A DNA stretch of 64,000 nt from Bradyrhizobium elkanii USDA 76 (lineage in GTDB: Bacteria; Pseudomonadota; Alphaproteobacteria; Rhizobiales; Xanthobacteraceae). Numbering within the stretch: position 1 is the stretch's first letter; each line of letters opens with the position of its first letter. Of the stretch, positions 48,094-58,107 are shown piece by piece. The notes under the pieces were generated by a model. The model had not been told where the DNA came from. It was given only the letters and a program-made list of their open reading frames with translations, and made no database searches. The position numbers and the translations under genes are program-made. The stretch lies in NCBI RefSeq assembly GCF_023278185.1, contig NZ_CP066356.1:4704001-4768000 (forward strand), written 5' to 3'.

Positions 48094-50204
48094 GCGGAAC
48101 GTTGAAGACAGCACCGGTACGCAGATCGCGCTGGCGACGGATCAAGACGGTCCTTGCGATCTGTGCCGTCGCAACGCTGAGCGCAGCCGGCGCATTCGCC
48201 GCCTGGGTCGTGTCGCTCGGACCGCTGCCGCTCGACAAGGCCCAGCAGGTCTCGACCACGGTGATCGATCGCAACGGCAAGCTGCTCCGCGCCTATGCGA
48301 TGGCGGATGGGCGCTGGCGGCTGCCGGTCGACGCGAAGACGTCAGTCGATCCCACCTATCTGAAGCTCTTGTTCGCCTATGAGGACAAGCGCTTCTTTGA
48401 GCATCACGGCATCGATCCGTTGGCGCTGTCGCGCGCCGCATTCCAGCTTCTCACAAGCGGCCATATCGTCTCGGGCGGTTCGACGATCACGATGCAGCTG
48501 GCGCGGCTGATCGAGCCGCGCCACCAGCGCTCGGTCTACGCAAAGCTGCGGCAGATGGTGCGCGCGGTCGAACTGGAGCGGCAGCTTTCGAAAGACCAGA
48601 TCCTCGATCTCTATCTTGCGCTGGCGCCGTTCGGCGGCAATCTCGAGGGCATCCGCGCCGCCTCGATCGCCTATTTCGGCAAGGAGCCGAAGCGGCTGTC
48701 GCTCGCCGAAGCCGCGCTGCTGGTGGCGCTGCCGCAATCGCCGGAGCGGCGGCGGCTCGACCGTTATCCGGACGCGGCCCACGCCGCCCGCGACCGCGTG
48801 CTCGAGCGCATGGTCGAGGATGGCGTGGTGTCGAAGGACGATGCCGCGCAGGCCACGGCGACGGCGGTGCCGAAGATGCGCAAGCAGATTCCGATCCTGG
48901 CGCCGCATTCGTCCGATCAGGCGATCGCGACGATGAAGGATACGCCCGTCATCAAGCTGACGCTCGACGCCACGCTGCAACGGAACCTGGAGGCCCTGGC
49001 GCGCGACCGCGCCATCGCGCAGGGGCCCGACGTCTCGGTTGCGATCGTCGTGGTCGACAATGAGACGGGCGACGTGCTCGCGCGCGTCGGCTCGGCGGAT
49101 TATTTCGACGAGCGGCGGGCCGGCCAGGTCGACATGACGCGCGCCGTGCGCTCGCCGGGCTCGACCTTGAAGCCGTTCATCTATGGCCTTGCCTTCGAGG
49201 ATGGCTTTGTCCATCCCGACAGTCTGATCGAGGACCGGCCGATCCGCTTCGGCACCTACGCGCCAGAAAATTTCGACATGACGTTCCAGGGCACGGTGCC
49301 GATCCGCAAGGCGCTGCAATTGTCGCTGAACGTGCCGGCGATCGCGTTGCTCGACCGCGTCGGTGCCAGCCGGCTGTCGTCGCGGCTGAAGCAGGCCGGC
49401 ACCAGTCTCGTGCTGCCGAAGGACGAGGCACCGGGCCTTGCGATGGGTCTCGGCGGTGTCGGCGTCACGCTGCAGGATCTCGCCCAGCTCTATTCCGGCC
49501 TGGCGCGGCTCGGCGCCACCAAGCCGCTGCGCGAGATCGTGCAGGCCGATGACGGCCGCGACACAATGCGGCTGATGGATCAGGCTGCGGCCTGGCAGGT
49601 CGGCAACGTCCTGCTCGGCACGCCGCCGCCGGAGAACGGCGTGCACAACCGGATCGCGTTCAAGACCGGCACCAGCTACGGCTATCGCGATGCCTGGTCG
49701 GTCGGCTTCGACGGCCGCGTCACGATCGGCGTCTGGGTCGGCCGTCCGGACGGCGCGCCGGTGCCGGGGCTGGTCGGCCGCACCGCCGCTGCGCCGATCC
49801 TGTTCGATGCCTTTGCGCGTACCGGCAAGATCCCGGCGGCATTGCCGAAGCCGCCACGCGGCGTTCTGGTCGCCTCCAACGCGAAACTGCCGCCGCCGCT
49901 GCGCCGCTTCCGGCCGCTCGGCGAACTGGTCCGCAGCGGCAGCGACCAGGCTCCGCATATCCAGTTTCCGCTGAACGGCTCGCGCATCGACGTCGATCAA
50001 TCCGAGGGCGGCCGCAATGCCGCGCTGCCGGTCAAGGTCGCCGGCGGGGTGCTGCCGCTGACGGTGCTCGTGAATGGTGTCTCAGCCGGGGACATCGACA
50101 GCCGGCGCCAGCGCCTGATCGACCCGCCGGGGCCGGGCTTCGCCCGGCTCACCGTGATCGATGCCACGGGTGCCGCGGATACCGTTGTGATCCGCGTGCA
50201 ATGA
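48090..50204 (+). CDS. pbpC: Penicillin-binding protein 1C
   Basis: Encodes 704 residues. Membrane anchor (about 20-42). Glycosyltransferase GT51 domain with catalytic Glu98 in YEDKRFFEHHGID and GGSTITMQLARLI. Transpeptidase domain with S358-T-L-K361, and KTGTSYGYRDAWSVGF (about 525). The last 80 residues are the BiPBP_C-type domain. Polymerises and may cross-link peptidoglycan. The pairing with alpha-2-macroglobulin suggests repair after protease damage. All catalytic motifs are present. Confidence 0.95.
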   Translation: MSGTLKTAPVRRSRWRRIKTVLAICAVATLSAAGAFAAWVVSLGPLPLDKAQQVSTTVIDRNGKLLRAYAMADGRWRLPVDAKTSVDPTYLKLLFAYEDKRFFEHHGIDPLALSRAAFQLLTSGHIVSGGSTITMQLARLIEPRHQRSVYAKLRQMVRAVELERQLSKDQILDLYLALAPFGGNLEGIRAASIAYFGKEPKRLSLAEAALLVALPQSPERRRLDRYPDAAHAARDRVLERMVEDGVVSKDDAAQATATAVPKMRKQIPILAPHSSDQAIATMKDTPVIKLTLDATLQRNLEALARDRAIAQGPDVSVAIVVVDNETGDVLARVGSADYFDERRAGQVDMTRAVRSPGSTLKPFIYGLAFEDGFVHPDSLIEDRPIRFGTYAPENFDMTFQGTVPIRKALQLSLNVPAIALLDRVGASRLSSRLKQAGTSLVLPKDEAPGLAMGLGGVGVTLQDLAQLYSGLARLGATKPLREIVQADDGRDTMRLMDQAAAWQVGNVLLGTPPPENGVHNRIAFKTGTSYGYRDAWSVGFDGRVTIGVWVGRPDGAPVPGLVGRTAAAPILFDAFARTGKIPAALPKPPRGVLVASNAKLPPPLRRFRPLGELVRSGSDQAPHIQFPLNGSRIDVDQSEGGRNAALPVKVAGGVLPLTVLVNGVSAGDIDSRRQRLIDPPGPGFARLTVIDATGAADTVVIRVQ

Positions 50205-50367
50205 TCGCGCGGGAAAGCGGACCGGCACGGTCGGAAAGCGGAACAGCACAGTTGTTTGCGCTGCGGTTTCATCGTATGCGAAACCCATGGTGGATGGCCT
50301 CCAACCCCGGCGCTTCGGAGCAGGGCAACAGTCTGTAAAACCTGCGCATTCGAGCCGCAGGCTGTTC

Positions 50368-52032
50368 ATGGCGTTCGAGTTCGCAACGGCCAGCCAATGG
50401 CGTTCGATCCTGTTCCTGACGCTGACCTGCCTGGTGCTGTTCCTGCCGGGCTTCTTTACCATCCCGCCGATCGACCGTGACGAGGTCCGCTTTGCCCAGG
50501 CGACCAAGCAGATGGTCGAGAGCGGCGATTTCGTCGACATCCGCTTCCAGGACGACGTCCGTTACAAGAAACCGGTTGGCATCTACTGGATGCAGGCGGC
50601 TGCGCTGAAGACCGTCTCCGCGCTCGGGGTGCCGCGCGCCCAGGTCCGCATCTGGGTCTACCGCCTGCCGTCCCTGATCGGCGCCATCGGCGCCGTTTTG
50701 CTGACCTATTGGACGGCGCTGGCCTTCGTGACGCGGCAGGGGGCGGTGCTGGCCGCCCTCATGATGGCAAGCTGCGTGTTGCTCGGGGTCGAAGCGCGGC
50801 TCGCCAAGACCGACGCGATGCTGCTGCTGACGGTCACCGCGGCGATGGGCGCGATGGCGCGGGTCTATCTGTCGTGGCAGCGCGGCGAGGACCCCGCACA
50901 CCCGTCATGGGGCCCGCCCGCGGTCTTCTGGACGGCGCTGGCGGTCGGCATCCTGCTCAAGGGGCCCCTGATCCTGATGTTCGTCGGCCTTGCAATGGCC
51001 GGGCTTGCGATCCTCGATCGATCGGCGGCCTGGTTCTGGCGCATGCGCCCGGTCTGGGGCCTGATGTGGACCCTGGTGCTGGTGCTGCCGTGGTTCGTGC
51101 TGATCTTCCTGCGCGCCGGCGACACCTTCTTTGCCGATTCGGTCGGCGGCGACATGCTGAGCAAGCTCGGTGCACAGGAATCCCATGGTGCGCCGCCTGG
51201 AATCTATCTGCTGCTGTTCTGGATCACGTTCTGGCCCGGTGCACCGCTGGCCGGCATGGCGGCGCCTGCGGTTTGGCGCGCGCGGCGCGAGCCCGGCGCG
51301 CAGTTCCTGCTGGCCTGGCTGATCCCGTCCTGGATCGTGTTCGAGGCCGTGCTGACCAAGCTGCCGCATTACGTGCTGCCGCTCTATCCGGCGATCGCGA
51401 TCCTGACCGTCGGCGCGCTGGAGCGGCGCGTGCTGTCGCGCTCGCCCTGGCTGTTGCGGGGCGCCGCCTGGTGGTTCGCGATCCCCGCATTCGGCGCGGT
51501 GCTGGTGATCGTCGGCGCCATCAAGGCGATCCATCAGCCGGTGTTTCCGGCCTGGCCGTTGTTCGCCGTCGCGATGGTGTTCGGCCTGATCGCGTGGTGG
51601 TTGTTCGAGGACAGCCGCGCCGAGCGCTCGCTGCTCAATGCGGTGATTGCCGCGGCGCTGATGGCAGCCGGCACCTATGGCGTGGTGCTGCCGCGGCTCA
51701 CCACCGTATTTCCGAGCCAGGAGGTCGCACGCGCCTTGCGCAACGTGACCTGCGTCGGCCCGAAGGCGGCAGCCGCCGGCTTCCACGAGCCGAGCCTCGT
51801 CTTCATGACCGATACCTCTACGCTGCTCACCGACGGATCGGGCGCCGCGGATTTCCTCAGGCAGGGCTCCTGCCGCTTCGCGCTGGTCGAACAGCGCTCG
51901 GAGCGCGCCTTCGTGCAGCGCGCCGAGGCGATCGGTCTGCGCTACAACGCGCCGGTGCGCGTCGAGGGCTACAACATCTCGCAAGGCAAGGCGGTCTCGA
52001 TCGCGATCTTCCGTTCCGAAGGGACGGAATGA
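50368..52032 (+). CDS. ArnT-like GT39/GT83 glycosyltransferase (integral membrane)
   Basis: About 554 residues from ATG 50368, with the upstream ATG at 50287 less likely because it adds a non-membrane Pro/Arg segment. N-terminal helix, then the family's periplasmic motif PPIDRDEVRFAQATKQMVESGDFVDIRFQDDVRYKKPVGIYWMQ containing the catalytic Asp/Glu (DRDE). At least ten membrane segments follow. Such enzymes transfer sugars from polyprenyl phosphate donors to lipid A or other glycans. The neighbours (PAP2, GT2, LAB_N) support lipid-linked sugar synthesis. Confidence 0.88.
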   Translation: MAFEFATASQWRSILFLTLTCLVLFLPGFFTIPPIDRDEVRFAQATKQMVESGDFVDIRFQDDVRYKKPVGIYWMQAAALKTVSALGVPRAQVRIWVYRLPSLIGAIGAVLLTYWTALAFVTRQGAVLAALMMASCVLLGVEARLAKTDAMLLLTVTAAMGAMARVYLSWQRGEDPAHPSWGPPAVFWTALAVGILLKGPLILMFVGLAMAGLAILDRSAAWFWRMRPVWGLMWTLVLVLPWFVLIFLRAGDTFFADSVGGDMLSKLGAQESHGAPPGIYLLLFWITFWPGAPLAGMAAPAVWRARREPGAQFLLAWLIPSWIVFEAVLTKLPHYVLPLYPAIAILTVGALERRVLSRSPWLLRGAAWWFAIPAFGAVLVIVGAIKAIHQPVFPAWPLFAVAMVFGLIAWWLFEDSRAERSLLNAVIAAALMAAGTYGVVLPRLTTVFPSQEVARALRNVTCVGPKAAAAGFHEPSLVFMTDTSTLLTDGSGAADFLRQGSCRFALVEQRSERAFVQRAEAIGLRYNAPVRVEGYNISQGKAVSIAIFRSEGTE

Positions 52033-52033
52033 C

Positions 52034-52879
52034 ATGCCGGCGCCGCCCGCCACCCCGGAATCCGCCAACTATTTCGGACGACTGCTGACGCTGGTTTGGC
52101 TGTCCCTTGCCCAGCTCGTGCGGGCGCCGTCGCATTCGCGCCGCGCAGAGGCGGCGCGCCGCTCCGCGCGCCACGGACTTTTGCTCGTCGTCATCGTCGG
52201 CGCCGTGATCATCACGCTGATGTATGTGTTCGATGTCACCGAGATCAGTCTGATGCCGCCACGCGGCACGCCGAGTCTGTGGTGGGTGAAGACGCTCACC
52301 GATTTCGGCAAGGACGAGTATGTGCTGTGCGCGCTTGGTCTGCTGCTGATCGCGGTCGCGTTGGTGGCGCCTGCGCTGCGCGGCGTGCCGCGCGCCACCT
52401 TGCTCGGCCTCGGAACGAGGCTGCAATACCTGTTTCTGTCGGTCGTGCTCTCGGTCGTTGTCGGTGAATTGATCAAGTGGATCGTCGGCCGCGGGCGGCC
52501 CTTTGTCGGCGGCAACGCCAATGCCTTCAACTTCCAGCATTTCGCCGGCACCGAGGCCTATTCGAGCTTTCCTTCGGGACATTCGATCACGGCGTTCGCA
52601 CTGGCCTTTGCCGTGTCCGCGGTGTGGCCGCGTGCACGGTTCGCGATGCTGGTCTATGCGCTGGTCATCGCCGCGACCCGGCTCGTGCTGCTGGCGCATC
52701 ATCCGAGCGACGTGGTGGCCGGGGCGCTGGTCGGGGTGATCGGCGCAATGGTCGTGCGCTACTGGTTTGCCGCCCGCCGCCTTGGTTTTGCCATTCATCG
52801 CGACGGCACCGTGGTGGCGCTGTCGGGACCGTCGGACGGGCGTCTCAAAAGGGTTGCGAGGAGCGCCTTCGCCCCATAA
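52034..52879 (+). CDS. PAP2-superfamily phosphatase
   Basis: Encodes 281 residues with about six membrane segments and the complete acid phosphatase signature: KWIVGRGRP (about 150), FPSGHS (about 180) and TRLVLLAHHPSD (about 215). It hydrolyses lipid phosphates or undecaprenyl pyrophosphate. Lies between ArnT-like and GT2 genes, so it may dephosphorylate the carrier lipid or lipid A. Start ATG 52034 directly follows the previous stop. Confidence 0.9.
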   Translation: MPAPPATPESANYFGRLLTLVWLSLAQLVRAPSHSRRAEAARRSARHGLLLVVIVGAVIITLMYVFDVTEISLMPPRGTPSLWWVKTLTDFGKDEYVLCALGLLLIAVALVAPALRGVPRATLLGLGTRLQYLFLSVVLSVVVGELIKWIVGRGRPFVGGNANAFNFQHFAGTEAYSSFPSGHSITAFALAFAVSAVWPRARFAMLVYALVIAATRLVLLAHHPSDVVAGALVGVIGAMVVRYWFAARRLGFAIHRDGTVVALSGPSDGRLKRVARSAFAP

Positions 52880-52945
52880 AAGCGGTCGCCCGACGGTCGG
52901 ATCGGGCTGGTTCCATCGCCGACAACACCAACCACGAGTGCCGAT

Positions 52946-53737
52946 TTGCCTGCTCCCGACCAGACGCCGGTCGCCGTTTCCATCGTCGTGCCCGTGCGCA
53001 ACGAGGCGGACAATATCACGCCGTTGATCGCCGAGATCGCGGCCGCGCTCGACGGACGCTGGGCTTACGAGATCATCTACGTCAATGACGGTTCGACGGA
53101 TGCCACCGGCGCGCGGCTGAGCGCGGTCATGGCCGAGCGGCGCAATCTCCGGCAGCTCCGCCACGCAGTCTCGTCGGGCCAGTCGGCGGCCGTGCGCAGC
53201 GGCGTGCGCGCCGCGCGCGGCGCGATCGTGGCGACGCTCGACGGTGACGGGCAGAACAATCCGGCCTTCCTGCCGGACCTGATCGCGGCGGTCGAGAGCG
53301 GCAATGGCCGCGTCGGCCTTGCCGCGGGCCAGCGCGTCGGGCGCAAGGACACCGGCTTCAAGAAGCTGCAATCGCGCATCGCCAACACGGTGCGCGGCAT
53401 CATCCTGCGCGACGGCACCCGCGACACCGGATGCGGCCTGAAGGCGTTTCCGCGCGAGGTGTTTCTGGCGATGCCCTATTTCGACGGGCTGCATCGGTTT
53501 CTTCCGGCTCTAGTCCGCCGCGAGGGGCTGACGATTGCCTATGTCGACGTCGTCGACCGGCCGCGCCATTCCGGTGTGTCGAATTATGGATTTTTCGACC
53601 GGCTCTGGATCGGGATCATGGATCTCGCCGGCGTGTGGTGGCTGATCCGCCGCAAGAAGCCGACGCCGGTCGTCACAGAAGTGGTCGCTGAAGTGCCCGA
53701 TGTCGCCGGCGTGCCGGGCGTGACCGAGGTGAAGTGA
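52946..53737 (+). CDS. GT2 polyprenyl-phosphate glycosyltransferase (DPM/ArnC-like)
   Basis: Encodes 263 residues. GT2 fold: VSIVVPVRNEADNI, YVNDGSTDATG, and the DxD-like LDGDGQNNP; then TGCGLKAFPREVFLAMPYFDGLHRF and RHSGVSNYGFFDRLW, typical of dolichol-phosphate mannosyltransferase-like enzymes. No C-terminal membrane pair as in ArnC; the tail is Val/Pro-rich. The start is probably TTG 52946; no ATG is near. It makes polyprenyl-phosphate sugar that the ArnT-like enzyme could use. Confidence 0.88.
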   Translation: MPAPDQTPVAVSIVVPVRNEADNITPLIAEIAAALDGRWAYEIIYVNDGSTDATGARLSAVMAERRNLRQLRHAVSSGQSAAVRSGVRAARGAIVATLDGDGQNNPAFLPDLIAAVESGNGRVGLAAGQRVGRKDTGFKKLQSRIANTVRGIILRDGTRDTGCGLKAFPREVFLAMPYFDGLHRFLPALVRREGLTIAYVDVVDRPRHSGVSNYGFFDRLWIGIMDLAGVWWLIRRKKPTPVVTEVVAEVPDVAGVPGVTEVK

Positions 53738-54075
53738 TGCTGATTCAGTACGGTCAGGCGTTGAGCGCCTATCTCTACGACGTGTTCATCGCCAAGTTCG
53801 ACTTCTGGCTGGCGTTCGGCCTGATCGCGCAACTGTTCTTCACCGCGCGCTTCCTCGTGCAGTGGATCTCCAGCGAGCGCGCCGGCCAGAGCGTGGTGCC
53901 GATGGCGTTCTGGTTCTTTTCGATGGGCGGCGGCCTGATGACGCTGATCTATGGGCTCGCCAAGCGCGAGCCTGTCATCATCATCGGGCAGGGTCTCGCC
54001 ACGCTGATCTATATCCGCAACATCATGCTGATCGTGAAGAACCGCGGCCGCGGGTCGAAGACGCTCGATAGCTGA
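53737..54075 (+). CDS. LAB_N-domain membrane protein
   Basis: Encodes 112 residues (ATG 53737, or GTG 53734). The pattern LAFGLIAQLFFTARFLVQWISSERAGQSVVPMAFWFFSMGGGLMTLIYGLAKREPVIIIGQGLATLIYIRNI matches the lipid-A-disaccharide synthase N-terminal (LAB_N) domain, a three-helix PQ-loop-like protein often next to GT2 genes. It probably assists flippase or transfer steps for lipid-linked sugars. The start overlaps the GT2 stop. Confidence 0.88.
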   Translation: MLIQYGQALSAYLYDVFIAKFDFWLAFGLIAQLFFTARFLVQWISSERAGQSVVPMAFWFFSMGGGLMTLIYGLAKREPVIIIGQGLATLIYIRNIMLIVKNRGRGSKTLDS

Positions 54076-54216
54076 TTGCCGTCGTCGTCAGAGCGGCATC
54101 AATTGCGACCGAATCTGAACCAAGGTCAAACATTCGCCCCAAGGCGTATGGCATCTACGGCTTGCCGTGGGCGTGGCGGCATCTCGAGACCGTGCCCCAG
54201 GGGATGAGGGGCGTTG
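54076..54216. other. Intergenic region upstream of the M23 peptidase gene
   Basis: About 140 bp with no gene. Presumably holds the promoter of the peptidase gene; no clear boxes identified. Confidence 0.4.
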
Positions 54217-56016
54217 ATGACCAGCCGTGACGAAGCGACGAAAGCGGGTGGTTATCTGTCGGTCGTCCGCAATGTTCCGTCGCTTGGCGAGCCGCCGCTG
54301 ACCGGCGAAGGCAAGTTGCCTGACCGGCGCGCCGTCAGTTTCCGCTGGATGGCGGGGACGATTCTGATCGGATCCGCCGCCGTCGCTCTTCTGGCTGGCG
54401 CGCTTCGCGGGGCGTTTGGCGATCACGCGCGATTCGCTGCCGCACCGGTCGTGTCACTTCCGCGCTTTGCAGGGCAGGTGGTTGACGAGGCGCGGCGCGG
54501 CGATCGTCTCGACCGCAGGCTCGGCTCGCAGGGCAATTCCGCTGCGCTCAAGATTGAGCAGCTGAGCGATGCCGGCGCGGTCCGTCGATTCACCCGCGTG
54601 TCAGCGCGGCTCGCGGAGATCGATCTCGAACCACATCAGGAAGCGCGGGGAGACGAAAAGGACGACGCCCGACCGGGTGCGCAACGCGACCTGCTGTCGG
54701 AGCTGCCAGCCATCATACGGACAGGTCCATCGCGGCGCCCACTGCCGGGCGGCACCAGCGCCTATGCTGACGGTGAGGACGTGCCGCATCCGCCGGCTCC
54801 GATAGGTGAAGCTGTCAACGTCACCAGCCTTCCGAAATCTCCTTCGTCGGCGCGTCACCGGCGACATGTCATCATCGCGAGAAGCGGCGACACGCTGGCC
54901 GCCATTCTGCGGGCGCTGGCGGCGGCCGCGGAGGACGCGCCGGCGATCCTCGCCGCTTTCCCGTCGCCTGACGCTCGAGAGACGCTGTCGGGTGGCGAGA
55001 AAATCACGGTCATCGAACAAGGCGAAGACGCCGGTTCGCCGCCCGGCCATGTCGCGAAAGTGTCGATCGAACGGGCCGGCTCCAATGTGTCGGCCGTCGG
55101 TCGCACCGATGGCGGCCAGTACCAGGCGATCGTGCCGGAACAGCCCGACATCGCCGCGCGGAGCGAGAGCCCGCTGCGTGAGTCGATCGATACGCATTCC
55201 GTTCCGGGCGAAACGCTGCGTGACGGCCTTAACGCGCTTGCGCGCTCCAATCACGTCGATCAGGGGATCGTCGCTGAACTGATGCGGCTCTGTGGTCGCG
55301 ATTTCGACCTCGACGAGCCACTCGGCGACGCCGATGTGGCCGAGATCATCTATGCGCCGAACGACATCGGTCAGCCGGAGTTGGTTTTCATTGACCTGAC
55401 GGCGGGCGGACAGACCCGGCGGTACTATCGCTTCACGGCGCCGGACGATGGCAGCTCCGATTTCTATGACGAGACCGGCCAGTCCATCACCAAATTCCTG
55501 TTGCGCAAGCCGGTCGTGAGCGGGCGCCTCGGCGACGGCTTTGGCTGGCGCATTCATCCGATCCTTGGCGACCGCCGCTTCCATGAGGGCGTCGATTATG
55601 CGGCGCCCTATGGATCGCCCATCGCGGCCGCGGGCGCCGGCGTCGTCGAGACCGAGGGGTACGAACGCGGGTACGGGAAATATATCCGCGTGCGGCACGA
55701 CCGCGGCTATGAGACGACCTATGCCCACGTCGCGAGCTTCCCGTCCGGGCTGAAGATCGGTGACCGCGTCCGTCAGGGCGAGACGATTGCCTTTGTCGGA
55801 TCGACCGGGCTCTCGACCGGACCACATCTCTATTACGAGGTGCGGATCAACGGCCGCAACGTCGATCCGCTTCGGATGAAGCTGTCGGGCGGCCGGCTGC
55901 TGCAAGGCGACCTGCTTGGGGCCTTCGATCGCCAGCGTGACAGCATCAACCAACTCGCCGCCGTCTCGGCGCTTCCCCAGCGGCGTTCCGGCTCCGAACA
56001 TCGGCCGCCGACATAG
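54217..56016 (+). CDS. M23-family peptidoglycan endopeptidase
   Basis: Encodes 599 residues from ATG 54217. One N-terminal membrane anchor (about 45-65, FRWMAGTILIGSAAVALLAGAL). LysM/OapA-like domain around 220-265 (RHVIIARSGDTLAAILRAL). LytM/M23 domain about 430-560: HEGVDYAAPYGSPI supplies metal-binding His and Asp, YAHVASFPSGL, and GPHLYYEV supplies the last His (HxH variant HLY, seen in alphaproteobacteria). A periplasmic endopeptidase that cleaves peptide cross-links for growth or division. Confidence 0.9.
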   Translation: MTSRDEATKAGGYLSVVRNVPSLGEPPLTGEGKLPDRRAVSFRWMAGTILIGSAAVALLAGALRGAFGDHARFAAAPVVSLPRFAGQVVDEARRGDRLDRRLGSQGNSAALKIEQLSDAGAVRRFTRVSARLAEIDLEPHQEARGDEKDDARPGAQRDLLSELPAIIRTGPSRRPLPGGTSAYADGEDVPHPPAPIGEAVNVTSLPKSPSSARHRRHVIIARSGDTLAAILRALAAAAEDAPAILAAFPSPDARETLSGGEKITVIEQGEDAGSPPGHVAKVSIERAGSNVSAVGRTDGGQYQAIVPEQPDIAARSESPLRESIDTHSVPGETLRDGLNALARSNHVDQGIVAELMRLCGRDFDLDEPLGDADVAEIIYAPNDIGQPELVFIDLTAGGQTRRYYRFTAPDDGSSDFYDETGQSITKFLLRKPVVSGRLGDGFGWRIHPILGDRRFHEGVDYAAPYGSPIAAAGAGVVETEGYERGYGKYIRVRHDRGYETTYAHVASFPSGLKIGDRVRQGETIAFVGSTGLSTGPHLYYEVRINGRNVDPLRMKLSGGRLLQGDLLGAFDRQRDSINQLAAVSALPQRRSGSEHRPPT

Positions 56017-56071
56017 CGAGCGCAGATCGCATCAGGCCATGGCGCCGTGGCGTGCCTTGGCCTTGCCGGGG

Positions 56072-57781
56072 TCAGGAGCCCGGAGAGCTCGAAGGCACGG
56101 GCGCCGCAACGTCGGTCGTCGCCATCGTGCTCTCGCGATCGGCGGCGGTCTCGCCGGCGGCATCGAGCACGGGATAGGCGACCGAGCAGATATGCGAATG
56201 GATGCGGCGAAGGTCGCGCAGCACGTCGAGATGCAGCGAAGTGGTCTCGATGGTTTCGGGCCGGCCTTCGCGCAGGCGCTCCAGATGACGCTCGACGGCG
56301 GCCAATTCGGCCGCGCGCAGCGCCGCCTTCTCGGTGAGCAGCTTGCGCGCCTCGTTGGCATCGCCCGACATGAACACGCCGAACGCGATCCGCAGCGAGT
56401 CGATCGTGCGCTTGTGGAACGCCGACAGTTCCTCAGCGCCTTCGGCGGAGAATTGCAGGCGATGCTTGATCTTCTTGGTCGCGAGTTCGCTCAGGTTCTT
56501 GTCGACGATGTCGCCGATATGTTCAAGATTGATCGCGAACGCGACGATCTCCATGGCGCGCTGGCCCTCGCGCTCGTCCAGGCTGCCGCGGGTGAGCTTC
56601 GTGACGTAAAGCTTGATCGCCTCGTTCAGCCGGTCGACGGTGTTGTCCATCTTCGACACCTGGTCGACCAGGGCGCGATCGTTGGTCAGCATCGCCGCCA
56701 TCACCTTGCGCAGCATGGCCTCGGTGTGATCGCCCATATGCAGCACCTCGCGCGCGGCATCGGCCAGCGCCAGTGAAGGCGTCTCCAGCGCGCTCTCGTC
56801 GAGATAGCGCGGCCGCGATGGATCGGTCTGCTGCGCTCGCTTCGGCAACAGACGCTCGAGCAGCCCCGCCATGTGGTCGAGCAGGCCGATGAACAGCAGC
56901 GCGGTCGCAACGTTGAAGGCAATGTGGAACAGCGCCGTCGCCTTGGCGAGATCAGGTTGCCAGGCGTAGATGATCTCGGTGATCGGGCGCAGGAACGGCG
57001 CCACCAGCAGGATGCCGACGACGCGGTTGACGAGGTTGCCGACCGGCAGGCGGTAGCTCGCCGGATTGTCGCGCCGCGCGCCCTCCAGCAACGGATTGAT
57101 GGCGCTTCCGAGGTTGGCGCCGAGCACCAGCGCGAATGCGGCATAGGGCGAGATGAACTGGGAAAAGGCCAGCGACATCACCAGCAGCACGCTGGCGACG
57201 CTGGAATGGACCAGCCAGGTGACGACGGCGCCGATCAGGATGCAGAGCACGGGATCGCCGGTGATCGCGGCAAGGAACACGCGCACGCCCGGAGCATTCT
57301 CGGCGGGCGCCATCGTATCGAGCAGGATATGCAGGGCCAGCAGCATCAGGCCGAGGCCGATCGAGACACGGCCGAGATCCTTGATCCGGGAGCGCGGTCC
57401 GCTGCGGAACGCGACGAGGCCGACAATGAACAGAACCGGCGCGATGGCGGCGACGTTGAACGACAGCACCTGCACGATCAGCGTGGTGCCGATATTGGCG
57501 CCGAGCATGATCGCGAGCGCCGGCACCAGGCTGACGATCTCTTCGGCGGCGAAGGAACTGGTGATCAGGGCAGTCGCGGTCGAGCTCTGGAGCAGGGCGG
57601 TCAGGCCGAGACCGGCGCCAAGGGCGGTAAAGCGATTGCGCAGCGCCCGGGCGAGCAGCAACCGCAAATCCGGCCCGAAAGCGCGCAGAATCCCGCTATG
57701 GACCATGTGAAGGCCCCACAGCAGGAGCGCCACGCCCCCCATCAGATCGAGCAGAACAATGCTTCCCATACTTCCTGGCAT
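56072..57781 (-). CDS. Na+/phosphate cotransporter (NptA-like) with PhoU-like domain
   Basis: Encodes 569 residues. N-terminal transporter with two Na/Pi repeats: LLLWGLHMVHSGILRAFG, GLTALLQSSTATALITSSF (QSSTA signature) and VVTWLVHSSVASVLLVMS (second QSS-like repeat), with about ten membrane helices. C-terminal PhoU-like helical part (about 340-560: ADAAREVLHMGDHTEAMLRKVMAAM...). Imports phosphate with sodium. It is transcribed convergently to the M23 gene. Start may be 57781 or the Met 12 nt downstream. Confidence 0.9.
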   Translation of the reverse strand: MPGSMGSIVLLDLMGGVALLLWGLHMVHSGILRAFGPDLRLLLARALRNRFTALGAGLGLTALLQSSTATALITSSFAAEEIVSLVPALAIMLGANIGTTLIVQVLSFNVAAIAPVLFIVGLVAFRSGPRSRIKDLGRVSIGLGLMLLALHILLDTMAPAENAPGVRVFLAAITGDPVLCILIGAVVTWLVHSSVASVLLVMSLAFSQFISPYAAFALVLGANLGSAINPLLEGARRDNPASYRLPVGNLVNRVVGILLVAPFLRPITEIIYAWQPDLAKATALFHIAFNVATALLFIGLLDHMAGLLERLLPKRAQQTDPSRPRYLDESALETPSLALADAAREVLHMGDHTEAMLRKVMAAMLTNDRALVDQVSKMDNTVDRLNEAIKLYVTKLTRGSLDEREGQRAMEIVAFAINLEHIGDIVDKNLSELATKKIKHRLQFSAEGAEELSAFHKRTIDSLRIAFGVFMSGDANEARKLLTEKAALRAAELAAVERHLERLREGRPETIETTSLHLDVLRDLRRIHSHICSVAYPVLDAAGETAADRESTMATTDVAAPVPSSSPGS

Positions 57782-58107
57782 CCCGGCGAATTCGAGTCGA
57801 AAGGATATACGTATCGTCTATCGACTGGCGATCAACCCCTTTTTGTTCTCGTGCGAACCCAGGCGGGAGCGACGCGCGCTGCTGAGTGGATCGGCCCATC
57901 GGGATGGCCTTATGCGACCTGTAGCGTCATTCCTAAACTATACAATCTTTGATTGATAAAGGCTTGTGGGGCCCGGCGAGGGCGCCTCCGGGTAAACGAA
58001 TCTCGAACGCGACCGCTCAATTGCGATGGGTTCCGCTAGGCAGTTTCCAATCTTTCCCGGGTATGACGATAGGCCAGGAAGTTGCCCAGAAAGGCTTGGG
58101 GATCAGA

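Noticed and set aside
56873..57952. 359-codon plus-strand open frame opposite the Na/Pi transporter
   Set aside because: Gln/Asp/Arg-rich artefact; the transporter on the other strand has QSSTA motifs and membrane helices.
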